NCBI GenBank assembly: GCA_005223045.1
Contig: NJBM01000008.1
Coordinates: forward strand, 124,001 to 188,000
DNA length: 64,000 bases
Source: Planctomycetes bacterium B3_Pla
GTDB lineage: Bacteria; Planctomycetota; Phycisphaerae; Sedimentisphaerales; Anaerobacaceae
Reading direction: 5' to 3'
Below the pieces are notes generated by a model that was not told where the DNA came from, did no database searches, and was given only the letters and a program-made list of their open reading frames with translations. The position numbers and the translations under genes are program-made. Below, in pieces: positions 8,611-17,492 of this stretch (positions are counted from its first letter, which is position 1; each line of letters opens with the position of its first letter).

Positions 8611-8701
8611 CGCGATTGCTCGTGTGAGACCCTTGGGACAGTTGGAGGGCTTGCCCAACCTTCAAGAATGTAACAAGCTCGGTTCCGTGGTCTAAAATCC
8701 G

Positions 8702-8729
8702 CCCGATGCGACTCAATTGTCGCATCGGG
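8702..8729. repeat. Perfect 11-bp hairpin between convergent genes
   Basis: CCCGATGCGAC and GTCGCATCGGG flank a TCAATT loop in the 168-base gap between the convergent beta-helix and zinc-ribbon genes. No T-run follows on either strand. The arms resemble the TCCCGAT...ATCGGGA repeats at 38731, 50202, 50278 and 53897. It may act as a bidirectional 3' end stabiliser. Confidence 0.55.
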
Positions 8730-8778
8730 ACGCCAAAGTACCTGATTACTATGGGTTGTTTTTGGTCAAAGGCAACAA

Positions 8779-10008
8779 TCAAGCGTTCCAGTTGAGTTTT
8801 TCCTCATAGCGCCAGTAGAACCGCCCCAACAGATGACCCGCTACAAGCAACAGCCAAAGGAAACCTGCACGCATCAAGACAATAAACAAAAGAAATGATA
8901 ACAGTGAGTCTCCGGCTACACCCCTCACCGCCGGGATCGATCCAATTATACCTATAACAAACAAGACACCAAGGCCGTAAAACAGCGCAACCACTCCGCA
9001 ATATGGTAAGAAAGTACCGACTATTGAGCGAAAGATCAATATTGGATTTAGCCCTCTAACAGACTCAAACATAACAACCGCTAATATTCCCATTGGGTAA
9101 AATAAAACCCCATAGGTCAGCAAAGACCACGAAAGCACAGGATTTACTTCCGCACTGGAAGATGCCCTGTAAACGTAAAGCGATTGCGGCCCAAAGAAAA
9201 AAAGGAAACATGCCACGAATCTGAGAACTGACCACACTACCTCACCCCAATCCACGGAACCGCCTGGTCTTTCAGGTGCGCGCAATTCACCGGCAGCGCT
9301 CTCACGGATGCACTCACCAAAGTACCAAAGCACATATAACCACACAACCTTTCCTATGATCCAACTTGCTAAACCTCCCATGCAACATATCCGCATCAAT
9401 CCCAAAAATACTACTGGTAGTATGGCAAAACCTGCGACGGTTCCCACACCGGGAATGCTTGTCGGATACAGCAGTATATCTATGGGCCAGGGCAGGCTAC
9501 GCGTGCCGGCAGGCGCGCTTTCCTCCACTGCTACCTCGCCTTTCGGTCTTTGTGGTTCTTCGGGCTTCTTATCGGCCACTTCATTATCTCTGCGCATCTG
9601 AACCGTGGCCTTGGCCTTTCCTATTGGAATTTCTTCTGATGGAACTTCTACGTAACAGCCGCAGTGGGGACATTCTATGACTTGTCCTCTTGAATTTTCA
9701 GGGACTTGGATTTCCTCCTCACACATTGAGCATGTAAACCTTACCGGCTTTGTGCTCTTAGCAGGAATTTCCTCGAGAGTTGGAACGACAACCGGGTTCT
9801 TGCACTTCGGGCACGCCCCCTTCTTGCCGCCGTGCCTTTCCGGGACTCTGATTTTATGTCCGCAACTCCCGCAGGCAAACTCGATGACGGTTGACCTTTC
9901 CGGCACGACCACAACGCCGCCGCACTTCGGACACTTGCCTTTCTTGCCTGAGTGCTTCTCGTCAACGCTGATGAGCCGGCTGCAGTTTGAACAGGCGAAC
10001 CTGATCAT
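8779..10008 (-). CDS. Membrane protein with three N-terminal zinc ribbons
   Basis: 409 residues. Three four-cysteine ribbons occur in tandem: C6/C9-C26/C29, C46/C49-C66/C69 and C93/C96-C113/C116. The first two have the repeated GKKGxCPKC(G/K)xxVVVP form. A linker to about 165 is followed by roughly six hydrophobic segments to the C-terminus. The membrane part has the look of DUF4013/Yip1-like bundles but I cannot name it. The same three-ribbon head, nearly line for line, sits on a different tail at 38897-40633, so it is a transferable module. The ribbons should be cytoplasmic, as there is no signal peptide. The gene has its own promoter (10172-10200) and a long leader of about 155 bases. Confidence 0.8.
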   Translation of the reverse strand: MIRFACSNCSRLISVDEKHSGKKGKCPKCGGVVVVPERSTVIEFACGSCGHKIRVPERHGGKKGACPKCKNPVVVPTLEEIPAKSTKPVRFTCSMCEEEIQVPENSRGQVIECPHCGCYVEVPSEEIPIGKAKATVQMRRDNEVADKKPEEPQRPKGEVAVEESAPAGTRSLPWPIDILLYPTSIPGVGTVAGFAILPVVFLGLMRICCMGGLASWIIGKVVWLYVLWYFGECIRESAAGELRAPERPGGSVDWGEVVWSVLRFVACFLFFFGPQSLYVYRASSSAEVNPVLSWSLLTYGVLFYPMGILAVVMFESVRGLNPILIFRSIVGTFLPYCGVVALFYGLGVLFVIGIIGSIPAVRGVAGDSLLSFLLFIVLMRAGFLWLLLVAGHLLGRFYWRYEEKLNWNA

Positions 10009-10171
10009 GGTCTGCCCCTTCCTGCCTTTCTGGTCTTATCCCCCACTTGCCCTAAGGTTAGTATCCCATGTCATGCATCCCTCAAGAGACCTCATGCGGG
10101 GTCAAACATGCTTCGCCGAGATATCCCATTTGCCGTCGATTTCAATTCATTCCTCCATGGTTCACTATCCC

Positions 10172-10200
10172 ATGATACCAGATTTGCGTGGGCAAAGCAA
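10172..10200 (-). promoter_or_regulatory. Extended -10 promoter of the zinc-ribbon gene, in a 335-base gap
   Basis: The minus strand reads TTGCTT (10195-10200), 17 bases, TATCAT (10172-10177) preceded by TGG. The rest of the gap 10009-10343 is the resulting leader and the upstream region of the plus-strand gene at 10344. I see no other gene in it, only a possible 16-codon TTG-start reading frame in the leader that I do not call. Confidence 0.6.
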
Positions 10201-10343
10201 TTTTCTTCGGGCGAGAATAAGCCGTTGCGCCTGGGACATGGGGTGGCACTATTCTATGAATTTATGGGTATTCTGGAGTCGTACTAAAGCTAAAGAGTAA
10301 TCTGCTGCGAAGTGGAACTTTGCCGATTGAAAGGAGTAGAATC

Positions 10344-12035
10344 ATGAGAAAGACAAAAACAAAACATACGTCACGTGGGTTCGGACTGTTCCTGGCAGTG
10401 ATGCTGGCCCTGCACCTGGTCCCAGGCACCGGATATGTCGCTTTGGGTAGTGGATTTCCCCCCGGCGACACCTGCACCGAAGCGATTCCGGTCGGTGATG
10501 TAACAGAGCTGCCGTTCGACACGACCGGAGCAAGGTTCGGCGGCAGGGGCCTCTGTATGGTCAGTCCGAATATTTGGTTTTGCTATACCGCCCCGTGTAC
10601 CGGCGACGTCACCGTCAGCCTGGCCGGCAGCAGCTACGATACCATGCTCGCTGTCTATAAAGGGTGCGAATGTTTCCCGACATCGAACGATTTTATCGCG
10701 TGCAACGATGACTTCGGCACGACTTTCCAGTCACAGATCACGTTCCCGGCGATTGCGGGCGAGAAGTACCTGATCGAAGTCGGGGGCTACGCCTCGGAAG
10801 TGGGCAAGGGTTTTCTAACGATCAGTTGTGAAGGAGCACCTGAGCCGCCGGCCAAGGACAACTGCGCCAACGCTCTGCCGGTCGGTGATGTGATGAATCT
10901 GCCATTCGACACCACGAATACGACCTTTGACGGTCCAGGTGTTTGCATGACCAGCCCGAATACATGGTTCTGCTATACCGCCTCGTGCACGGGGGATGTC
11001 ACCATAAGTCTGCTTGGCAGCAGTTACGATACGATGCTCGCCGCCTACAACGGGTGCGTTTGCGAACCGACATCCGGTGATTTGATCGCATGCAACGATG
11101 ATTTCAGCGGCAGCTTCCAATCACAGGTCACGTTCCCGGTGATCGCGGGCAACCAGTACCTGATTGAGGTCGGCGGTTACGCATCCGAGACCGGCCAGGG
11201 CGTATTGAGCATCAGTTGCGCCGGAACGGTCATTCTGGATAAACCCGATCTTGGCGACGCCCCGGACAGTAGTAACAATTTCAGCAAAGTGATGAGCGCG
11301 TATCCGTTCCCGCCGTCGATAACGGCCCATTATCCCACTGTCTTCGATGACGGCAGCGGAGTGGGGCCTTACGGGCCGCTTCATATCAACGATGAACCTG
11401 TGGTGGCATATCTGGGCAAACAAATCACTGCCGAAAACGAAGCCGATACCGGCGACGACGAGGACGGCGAGAACAACATCCAGCCCAACGCCAACCGCTC
11501 GAACCGCGACGACGACGATGGCGTTGTCTTCCCGGTGAATCTGCCAGATTGCGGCCTGGCCAGGATTGACTACGAAGTGACTGTCGCCGTACCGGGCGCC
11601 GACCTGTGGGTCAATGTCTGGCTCGACTTCAACCGCGACGGTGACTGGGACGACACTCTGGATTGCCCCGGCGGTTCGACGCCGGAATGGGTCGTGCAGA
11701 ACCAGTATCTATATGGTTTGTCGGCTGGGCTGCATCAGCTCACCACGCCGGGATTCCTGGCAGCGCATCCGGACGGCGTGCACGAGGAAATCTGGATGAG
11801 GATCACTCTTGCAGAGCAGCCCTGGACCGGCGGCAGCAATCCCGGCGAGCCGGGCAATGCCGGTTCCGGACCCCAGTCGAAATACCAGATCGGGGAAACG
11901 GAAGATTACCTCTTCGTGCCGGAAAGAGTTGGCGGCGAGGACTGCCCGCTTTGCAAAGACGTAGACGGCAACGGAGTGATTGACATCCAGGACCTGATAA
12001 ATCTTATTAACGAGTGGCTCGCGACTTGTCAGTAG
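10344..12035 (+). CDS. Exported protein: two PPC-like domains, GEVED domain, dockerin-like end
   Basis: 563 residues from ATG 10344, which has an AAAGGAG site (an upstream ATG adds 8 residues without one). Signal peptide core LFLAVMLALHLV. Two tandem copies of a pre-peptidase-like beta domain follow (about 45-160 and 172-292). Each carries PVGDV.xLPFDTT, SPNxWFCYTA, GSSYDTMLAVYxGC, ACNDDF and YLIEVGGYASE. Then comes DLGDAPDS and a GEVED-type domain (LDFNRDGDWDD, YQIGETEDYLF). The end is a dockerin-like calcium loop, DVDGNGVIDIQDLINLINEWL. A close paralogue with identical architecture lies at 54028. It is likely surface-exposed. Binding partners are unknown and no cohesin is seen here. Confidence 0.8.
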   Translation: MRKTKTKHTSRGFGLFLAVMLALHLVPGTGYVALGSGFPPGDTCTEAIPVGDVTELPFDTTGARFGGRGLCMVSPNIWFCYTAPCTGDVTVSLAGSSYDTMLAVYKGCECFPTSNDFIACNDDFGTTFQSQITFPAIAGEKYLIEVGGYASEVGKGFLTISCEGAPEPPAKDNCANALPVGDVMNLPFDTTNTTFDGPGVCMTSPNTWFCYTASCTGDVTISLLGSSYDTMLAAYNGCVCEPTSGDLIACNDDFSGSFQSQVTFPVIAGNQYLIEVGGYASETGQGVLSISCAGTVILDKPDLGDAPDSSNNFSKVMSAYPFPPSITAHYPTVFDDGSGVGPYGPLHINDEPVVAYLGKQITAENEADTGDDEDGENNIQPNANRSNRDDDDGVVFPVNLPDCGLARIDYEVTVAVPGADLWVNVWLDFNRDGDWDDTLDCPGGSTPEWVVQNQYLYGLSAGLHQLTTPGFLAAHPDGVHEEIWMRITLAEQPWTGGSNPGEPGNAGSGPQSKYQIGETEDYLFVPERVGGEDCPLCKDVDGNGVIDIQDLINLINEWLATCQ

Positions 12036-12202
12036 ATGCCTTCGCCGAGGATATGATTCAAGCTGTGGACTCGCTGTTGCTCATTATTTCTCTCGTGTGC
12101 CGAGCACACCCGGCACACGAGAGCGAGGAGGGTTGGGACGTTTATCTTCTTGTGCGATGCTCGGTCATTAAAAATGCAAATATCAAATATGAAATATGCT
12201 GA

Positions 12203-12225
12203 ATCGCCTTTGGCGATGCTTTTTT
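12203..12225 (+). terminator. Rho-independent terminator
   Basis: ATCGCC / GGCGAT with a TTT loop is followed by GC and six T. It lies 168 bases past the stop of the GEVED gene, so the transcript has a long 3' tail. The rest of the 262-base gap is A/T-rich and without a gene. Confidence 0.65.
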
Positions 12226-12297
12226 AAACAGCCCGCGAAGCGGCTCCTCAATTTTGCACTTTGCATTTTGATTTTCTGTGCGGTCTCGAAAAAGCCG

Positions 12298-13086
12298 TTA
12301 ATAGGGCCTTGGCAATCGCTTCTTCTCGGCCTCTGTCGGGGGGTATTTCTTGAAGGTGGACCACATCCCCGGCCTGCCGGAGTCCCATGCTTCCTTGCTG
12401 AAGACCTTTTCCTTTTTCATATTCTCGGCGTGGCCGTCGTAAAAGGCGATGCTGGCTCCATCACTGTGGCGGTATAGCGTCGGGCCGTCACAGCCAACCT
12501 GTTTGTAAGGTGTGATCGTATCCTGGCCGAGAACGTCCCAGCCGTCAACGTAATTTGCCCCCCACCACCAGAGCCACCAGTCATGGCTCTCGGTGAATAT
12601 CAGTTCATTGGATGGATTGGCAACGGTAGTGTTCCTGTGCCCGGCGTAGCCTATGCCGAACCAGTCTGAAAAGTACCAGTCCGTCAGGTTGTAGCCGTAA
12701 CTGATCCAGGAGTCCCACTGGCTGTCGCGTATTTCCTTCCTGGCAATCGTGTCGCTGGGACAAAGATACTGCTTGGGTGCGTTCCAGGCGTCGTTTGAAA
12801 CGACCCCTCTGGGTTTATAACCGCACAATTCCCTAAACAGCCTGTTGGCGGGCCAATATCGATTGTCGCCCTGTGTTCTGTCCATGATTGGGACATACCA
12901 GCCGTCTGTATCGTCGGCGTAGAGGGCATTGGCCAATCCCATTGTCTTGATGTTGTTGACGCAGACGATTCGCTTGCCCTGCTCTTTGGCCCTTTGCAGG
13001 GCCGGCATCAGGATGGCCATCAACAATGCGATCACTGCGATGACGACCAAAAGCTCGATAAGCGTAAAACCTCTTCTAATTCGCAT
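12298..13086 (-). CDS. Prepilin-like protein with large secreted domain
   Basis: 262 residues. The N-terminus [26 protein letters not shown] is a textbook class III prepilin signal (cleavage after Gly6, Glu at +5) followed by the conserved [14 protein letters not shown]. The rest is a 200-residue globular domain of the H-x9-DG type common in planctomycetes ([16 protein letters not shown] near residue 222). Such proteins, many per genome, are thought to be processed by PilD and handled by a pseudopilus, but their job is unknown. A promoter is predicted at 13148-13176, with a G-rich ribosome site before the ATG. Confidence 0.85.
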   Translation of the reverse strand: MRIRRGFTLIELLVVIAVIALLMAILMPALQRAKEQGKRIVCVNNIKTMGLANALYADDTDGWYVPIMDRTQGDNRYWPANRLFRELCGYKPRGVVSNDAWNAPKQYLCPSDTIARKEIRDSQWDSWISYGYNLTDWYFSDWFGIGYAGHRNTTVANPSNELIFTESHDWWLWWWGANYVDGWDVLGQDTITPYKQVGCDGPTLYRHSDGASIAFYDGHAENMKKEKVFSKEAWDSGRPGMWSTFKKYPPTEAEKKRLPRPY

Positions 13087-13147
13087 GTTAACCTACCCCC
13101 TGTAAATCATCCCTTATCCGGCTACGCACCCGGAACATATCGTTTAC

Positions 13148-13176
13148 ATATTACAATGTCTGCACTGGTAATTCAA
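13148..13176 (-). promoter_or_regulatory. Predicted promoter of the prepilin-like gene
   Basis: The minus strand reads TTGAAT (13171-13176), 17 bases, TAATAT (13148-13153), about 60 bases before the ATG at 13086. Confidence 0.5.
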
Positions 13177-13242
13177 GCTTCATACTTGGTTTGGGAAGGT
13201 ACTCTGGCATGAGAGTAGCCCAATTGTGGGTTTCCCAGGCAA

Positions 13243-13875
13243 TCAACGACTGGCGATGATCTTTGCACTTGGAATCGCAACTTTCAGCCGGGCCACACCT
13301 TCGGGCGTAACGCGCGTGTCCATAAGGATCAGCGTGGTGAGTTGCTTCAGTGACCTCAGATGCTCCAGTCCTTCGTCTGTCACCTGTGTTCCGCTGAGAT
13401 CAAGATGCCTGAGGTTCACAAGGCCGGACAGGCTGCCGAGGCCCTCATCTGTCACGTTCGTGCCGAAGAGACTGAGAATCTGTAGATTCCTCAGTTTGTG
13501 CAGGTGCGCTAGGCCAGCATCTGTCAAAGACGATCTGTCCAAGAGCAACACGCGTAACGAACGCACTTTTGTCACAAGCGTCATGTCTTTGTCGATGGCA
13601 TGAGGCCCGCGGAAACTGATAGCTCGTTTGGGCACAGGCAAATTCCATTTGTCGGCAAACCTGCGAAACCAGATAGGACCCCATGTTTCCCTCCGCAACC
13701 CCGGGTGCTCCTTCAGAGGCTCGAATTGGCTGAAGTAGGTGAGCCAAGTCGCAGGCGCTGCTAACAGGATGGCAAGCAGAACTAATCCTGTGATCCACCT
13801 CCGCTTGCGCAGCTTTCGGTGTTCTGTCTCTTCGGTCTCGGCGCCGGTTTTGGGCTCTTGTTCCTTCTCTCGCAC
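13243..13875 (-). CDS. Membrane-anchored leucine-rich-repeat protein
   Basis: 210 residues. A charged cytoplasmic start (Glu/Lys/Arg-rich, 1-26) precedes one membrane helix (WITGLVLLAILLAAPATWLTYF, 27-48 in pieces) and an external part. Residues 105-205 contain four or five LRR units of the bacterial type (LRVLLLDRSSLTDAGLAHL, LQILSLFGTNVTDEGL, LRHLDLSGTQVTDEGL, LTTLILMDTRVTPEGV), spaced about 24 residues. These units are typical of planctomycete protein-interaction scaffolds. There is no enzyme domain and no clear operon partner; the flanking genes are more than 150 bases away. Confidence 0.85.
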   Translation of the reverse strand: MREKEQEPKTGAETEETEHRKLRKRRWITGLVLLAILLAAPATWLTYFSQFEPLKEHPGLRRETWGPIWFRRFADKWNLPVPKRAISFRGPHAIDKDMTLVTKVRSLRVLLLDRSSLTDAGLAHLHKLRNLQILSLFGTNVTDEGLGSLSGLVNLRHLDLSGTQVTDEGLEHLRSLKQLTTLILMDTRVTPEGVARLKVAIPSAKIIASR

Positions 13876-14025
13876 GATACTCTCCTGCGGTTGACTGACC
13901 CGGTTATTCTACAGCAAGCTTAGAACTTCCGCCAACTCTTCCTGTCCTCCATTGAGGATCGATCTCATGTTCATCTCTCACCAGTTGATAATGTTGTAGT
14001 GTACAGACTACAAACACAAGCTTGC

Positions 14026-14736
14026 TCAACATCGGTGATGTCGCCGTTGTTGTGTCTTGCCCATGATTCTCAGCATCTCATTGCCGCCTCGCTGGAATTC
14101 ATACGGGACACGTTCGATAGACACGGTGAATCCATTCTTTTCCAGCGACTGAACCATCGGCTGCACGTAAGGCGATGGTCTCAAGTCGAGATCGATCAGC
14201 GGGAATATCCGCACGTCTTTTGCTATTCGACAAAGCTGCCGGACCGATTCGCGGTGAAATTCCAGGCTCAACCGATTGGAATACAGGAAGAGAAAGTGCG
14301 AGCACAACGCAATGTCGAAAGCCCCATCGTCAAAAGGTAGAACCGGCAGCTCGGCGTTAACGTACCGGCCTTGCTCTTTTCCCTCGTCGTAGTCGGCCAT
14401 GAATTGCGCCATTGCAGCCGTGCGCGTATCGCGAAGGTCCTCAATCGAGCCGATTGAGGACCAGACAAAATTGCCCGCGTTTTTGCGCGTTTGCTCGATT
14501 ATCTCCTCGCAAGCCTGGTCGATTCGCGTGCTCAACTGCTTTCTGCTGAACCGGTAGATTGGATCGCACGACACCACGCGAATGCCTCTCCGATTCATCT
14601 CGTCGTTGAAACTCGCGGGGCCGTCGGCACATCCGAGGATTTTCATGCCCAGGTCCTCTTCTTTAAGATCGAACATCCTGACATATTCGTCAAAGGACCT
14701 TCCCCACGGTAACACTTGGCTTAGTTCGAATCGCAT
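14026..14736 (-). CDS. Class I SAM-dependent methyltransferase-like protein
   Basis: 236 residues, no signal peptide. The Rossmann-type order is present but motif I is unusual: MKILGCADGPASFNDEM (about 30-46) instead of GxGxG. It is followed by VVSCDPIYRFS (acidic end of strand 2) and FDDGAFDIALCSHFLFLYS (motif IV-like, about 130-148). The CADGPASFN pattern is seen in a group of uncharacterised bacterial methyltransferase-fold proteins. The substrate is unknown. Genes on both sides are functionally unrelated. Confidence 0.7.
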   Translation of the reverse strand: MRFELSQVLPWGRSFDEYVRMFDLKEEDLGMKILGCADGPASFNDEMNRRGIRVVSCDPIYRFSRKQLSTRIDQACEEIIEQTRKNAGNFVWSSIGSIEDLRDTRTAAMAQFMADYDEGKEQGRYVNAELPVLPFDDGAFDIALCSHFLFLYSNRLSLEFHRESVRQLCRIAKDVRIFPLIDLDLRPSPYVQPMVQSLEKNGFTVSIERVPYEFQRGGNEMLRIMGKTQQRRHHRC

Positions 14737-14829
14737 CTATCTTCAATGGCGCTTGCGCGGTGGCCGCTATTTTTCCTATGCGAGTTGCCTTCGGCCGAAG
14801 CTATAAGCCCTGCCAGGTAACGACGCACC

Positions 14830-15366
14830 TCAGAACCAGAATTCAGGATACCTTCTGTTCTTGGGAATATTGTTCACTAATAGCGCAACGATCAGCATGA
14901 TAAGAACGCCGAGTCCAACCGGTACGATTGCATACAGATATCCGAGCGCGTGGATCTTGTCGCTGCCAATGACTGCTATCAGTGCCGTTGCTCCCCCCGG
15001 CGGATGGAGCGTCCTTGTCGCGTGCATTGCGGCAATCGCCGTCGCTACCGCCAGAGGCGAGGCCAGCCACATAAGGTTTGGGAACAATTTGTACGCGGCA
15101 ACACCGATGATCGCTGAGATGACATGGCCGCCGATGAGATTCCTCGGTTGAGCCAACGGACTCCTAATGGCTCCGTAAACGAGGACCGCCGAAGCGCCAA
15201 AAGACCCGATGATAAAAACCAGATCGCTCTGTGCAAAAAGATTATAGTTGAGATATGCTACGGGCGCAATTCCGAAAAAAGCACCGATCCATGACCACAA
15301 GATTTCGGACCTGCCTACAGGCGGAGGACTCCTGGTGGCTCCTTTCATCTTACTGAAATACTTCAT
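14830..15366 (-). CDS. HPP-family integral membrane protein
   Basis: 178 residues with four hydrophobic helices. The family signature lies in the third helix region: HATRTLHPPGGATALIAVIG (about 114-133). HPP proteins act as nitrite transporters in plants and cyanobacteria. In bacteria they sometimes carry CBS domains, which are absent here. The gene starts 31 bases after the SDR gene on the same strand and may be co-transcribed, but no functional link is evident. Confidence 0.88.
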   Translation of the reverse strand: MKYFSKMKGATRSPPPVGRSEILWSWIGAFFGIAPVAYLNYNLFAQSDLVFIIGSFGASAVLVYGAIRSPLAQPRNLIGGHVISAIIGVAAYKLFPNLMWLASPLAVATAIAAMHATRTLHPPGGATALIAVIGSDKIHALGYLYAIVPVGLGVLIMLIVALLVNNIPKNRRYPEFWF

Positions 15367-15396
15367 TGCACTTGTCCTGCCCGCTGCGCTCGGGAA

Positions 15397-16215
15397 TTAA
15401 GCTCTGCTCTTGCCGCCGGAGACGTTTATTACGGTGCCGTGGATGTAGCCGCCGCGATCGGAGGCCAGGAAGCACACGGTGCCGGCCACTTCGCTTAGTT
15501 TGCCGCTTCTGCCTAATGGGATGGCGGCTTTCTTGTATCTCTCTCGCAGTTGCTCGATAGTGATTCCCCGCGTATAGGCCAGGGCACGTTCGTACTCCTC
15601 GGAGCGCAGAGCGGTTGCTTCCAGAATTCCCGGCGCAACGCCGACGACTCGGACGCCGTGTTTGCCCAATTCCTTGGCCCACGATCTGGTGAGATTGTAG
15701 ACGGCTGCTTTTGTGCCTGCGTACACGCTTTGGCCTTCGGAGCCTTCCATGCCGGACTCGGATGCCATGTTGATTATTACGCCGCCTTTGTCCGACTTCA
15801 TCATGATGCGTGCAGCCGCCTGGGCGCATAGAAAGAGTCCCTTTTGGTTTATCGAGACGACCTTGTCCCAAACCTCTTCGGTCAGTTCCTCTTTTCCCGC
15901 AGGATCGATGAGTAATCGCGGAATGTTTATCCCGGCGTTATTTACGAGTATGTCAACGGCGCCGAAAGCGTCCAGAGCAGCCCGGATCATTGCGTCCACG
16001 CTTGCTTTGCTGCTTACATCGGTTCTTGTGGCGACGTGCTCGCTACCGAATCGCTCTTTCAGACTCGCGGCGAGTTTCTCAGCGCCCTTTTCATTCACGT
16101 CGGCGACGACGGTCTTTGCCCCGACTTCGGCGAATCCTTCACAGACAGCTTTACCGATTCCGGAGGCCCCTCCGGTAACTATTGCGACCTTGTCTTCCAG
16201 GTTGAGCCAACTCAT
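15397..16215 (-). CDS. SDR-family sugar-alcohol dehydrogenase
   Basis: 272 residues. The NAD-binding TGGASGIG is at 14-21, NNAG at about 98-101, and the catalytic Ser/Tyr/Lys set is S (ASESG), YAGTK. The C-terminal pattern SEEYERALAYTRGITIEQL and KAAIPLGRSGKLSEVA with SGGKSRA is characteristic of sorbitol-6-phosphate 2-dehydrogenase-like SDRs, so a polyol or polyol-phosphate is the probable substrate. An MDR sorbitol dehydrogenase-like gene lies just upstream on the same strand (16361-17392) beyond a dispersed repeat, which supports a role in polyol use. No kinase or transporter of the pathway is next to it. Confidence 0.85.
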   Translation of the reverse strand: MSWLNLEDKVAIVTGGASGIGKAVCEGFAEVGAKTVVADVNEKGAEKLAASLKERFGSEHVATRTDVSSKASVDAMIRAALDAFGAVDILVNNAGINIPRLLIDPAGKEELTEEVWDKVVSINQKGLFLCAQAAARIMMKSDKGGVIINMASESGMEGSEGQSVYAGTKAAVYNLTRSWAKELGKHGVRVVGVAPGILEATALRSEEYERALAYTRGITIEQLRERYKKAAIPLGRSGKLSEVAGTVCFLASDRGGYIHGTVINVSGGKSRA

Positions 16216-16262
16216 TTAAGTTTGATCTCCAAAAAAAAAACTCACATACAATTCGTCCGGTT

Positions 16263-16346
16263 GTCATTGCGAGGCCTTCTATCAGAAGGCCGTGGCAATC
16301 TCGTGGTATCGAACAGTTGAGATTGCTTCGCTTCGCTCGCAATGAC
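16263..16346. repeat. Dispersed repeat, family C (GTCATTGCGAG...CTCGCAATGAC)
   Basis: Outer arms GTCATTGCGAG and CTCGCAATGAC enclose GGCAATCTC and GAGATTGCTTCG plus a small inner hairpin (GGCCTTCT/AGAAGGCC). A second copy at 24197-24285 has the two halves in the opposite order. It lies between the two dehydrogenase genes and carries no gene. Confidence 0.75.
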
Positions 16347-16360
16347 ACGGTTACAAAATA

Positions 16361-17392
16361 TTATATATTAATCATCGCTTTGATAACGCCATCACCGTAC
16401 TCGGCTACGAGATCGAAAGCCTCCCGGGTCTGTTCCAGCCCGAAACGGTGCGTCACCATAAAGTCCACATTTGTCCGCCCGCTTCCAATAATATCCATCG
16501 CCGACTGGACGCAGTGGTTCTGCCGGCGGATATATTTTATGGAAAGCTCCTTTCGCCTGAACTTATCGACGTTGAAAGCGACGGTGTCCTGTCGGGCGGT
16601 TCCCACAATGACCAGCAGGCCGCCGGGCTGGAGTAGATCAAACGATTGGTCGAGGGCCTCCTGTTGGCCGCAGCATTCGAAGACAACGTCCAGGCCGAGC
16701 GGCTCGGCGGCGAGGATTTTATTGACGATGTCGATCTTGTCGGGATTGCCCCCCCAGTCGGCGCCGGCGCCCTGAGCGGCTTTGAGCCGTGCTTCAATCT
16801 TGTCCGTAACGTAAACCTTGCTTGCTTGCCGGACTTGCGCAGCCAATAAGACGCTAAGCCCGATTGGCCCCGTGCCGAGGACCGCGACTCTGGCCCCTTG
16901 CTCAAAGTCCGCCCGCTTAACTGTGTATGCGCCGATGGAAAACGGCTCGCACAAAGCCGCCTGCTCTAAGGTAATTGCTCCCTCGGTGGGGTAGCAGCAT
17001 TCCTCGGGCATAACAAGATACTCGCACAGGCATCCACCAAGTCCGGGCGAGCCGAGAAAAAGCACGTTATCGCATGTGTTCTCCCTGCCTTTTCGGCACT
17101 GGTCGCACTCGTGGCATGGTATTGCCGGGTCCACGACGACAGGATCTCCGACTTTGACTCGGCTAACCGAACTGCCGACCGCTTCGACCGTCGCTGAGCA
17201 TTCGTGGCCGATGATGAAGGGATACTCAATGATCTGAGAACCGATCCTGCCGGTCTCGTAGTAATGCACGTCCGAGCCGCAGACGCCCACCGCTTCGATC
17301 TTCAGCAGGACATCAGTGTCCTTTTCTATCTTCGGATCGGGCAAATCCATCAGCTCCAATCGCCTCAAACTTGTCAGCACAGCCGCTTTCAT
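16361..17392 (-). CDS. Zinc-dependent alcohol/sorbitol dehydrogenase (MDR family)
   Basis: 343 residues from ATG 17392, which has a GGAG site; the frame extends 20 codons further upstream without one. Catalytic zinc ligands C38 (GVCGSD), H63/E64 (GHE) and the structural-zinc lobe PCHECDQCRKGRENTC are present, and AVLGTGPIGLSVLLAA is the Rossmann loop. The order matches sorbitol/xylitol/threonine dehydrogenases, with VCGSDVHYYETGRIG close to polyol dehydrogenases. The reaction expected is polyol plus NAD+ to ketose. The partner SDR lies 145 bases downstream. Confidence 0.9.
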   Translation of the reverse strand: MKAAVLTSLRRLELMDLPDPKIEKDTDVLLKIEAVGVCGSDVHYYETGRIGSQIIEYPFIIGHECSATVEAVGSSVSRVKVGDPVVVDPAIPCHECDQCRKGRENTCDNVLFLGSPGLGGCLCEYLVMPEECCYPTEGAITLEQAALCEPFSIGAYTVKRADFEQGARVAVLGTGPIGLSVLLAAQVRQASKVYVTDKIEARLKAAQGAGADWGGNPDKIDIVNKILAAEPLGLDVVFECCGQQEALDQSFDLLQPGGLLVIVGTARQDTVAFNVDKFRRKELSIKYIRRQNHCVQSAMDIIGSGRTNVDFMVTHRFGLEQTREAFDLVAEYGDGVIKAMINI

Positions 17393-17492
17393 ACAAACTC
17401 TCCGGAAAAATGCGCCGCCGTCACAGCTAATTGAAGTGTTGCACGGCAGCAAAACACAGTCTTATAGCAAAAATGAGTGTTTCTTGCCAGAA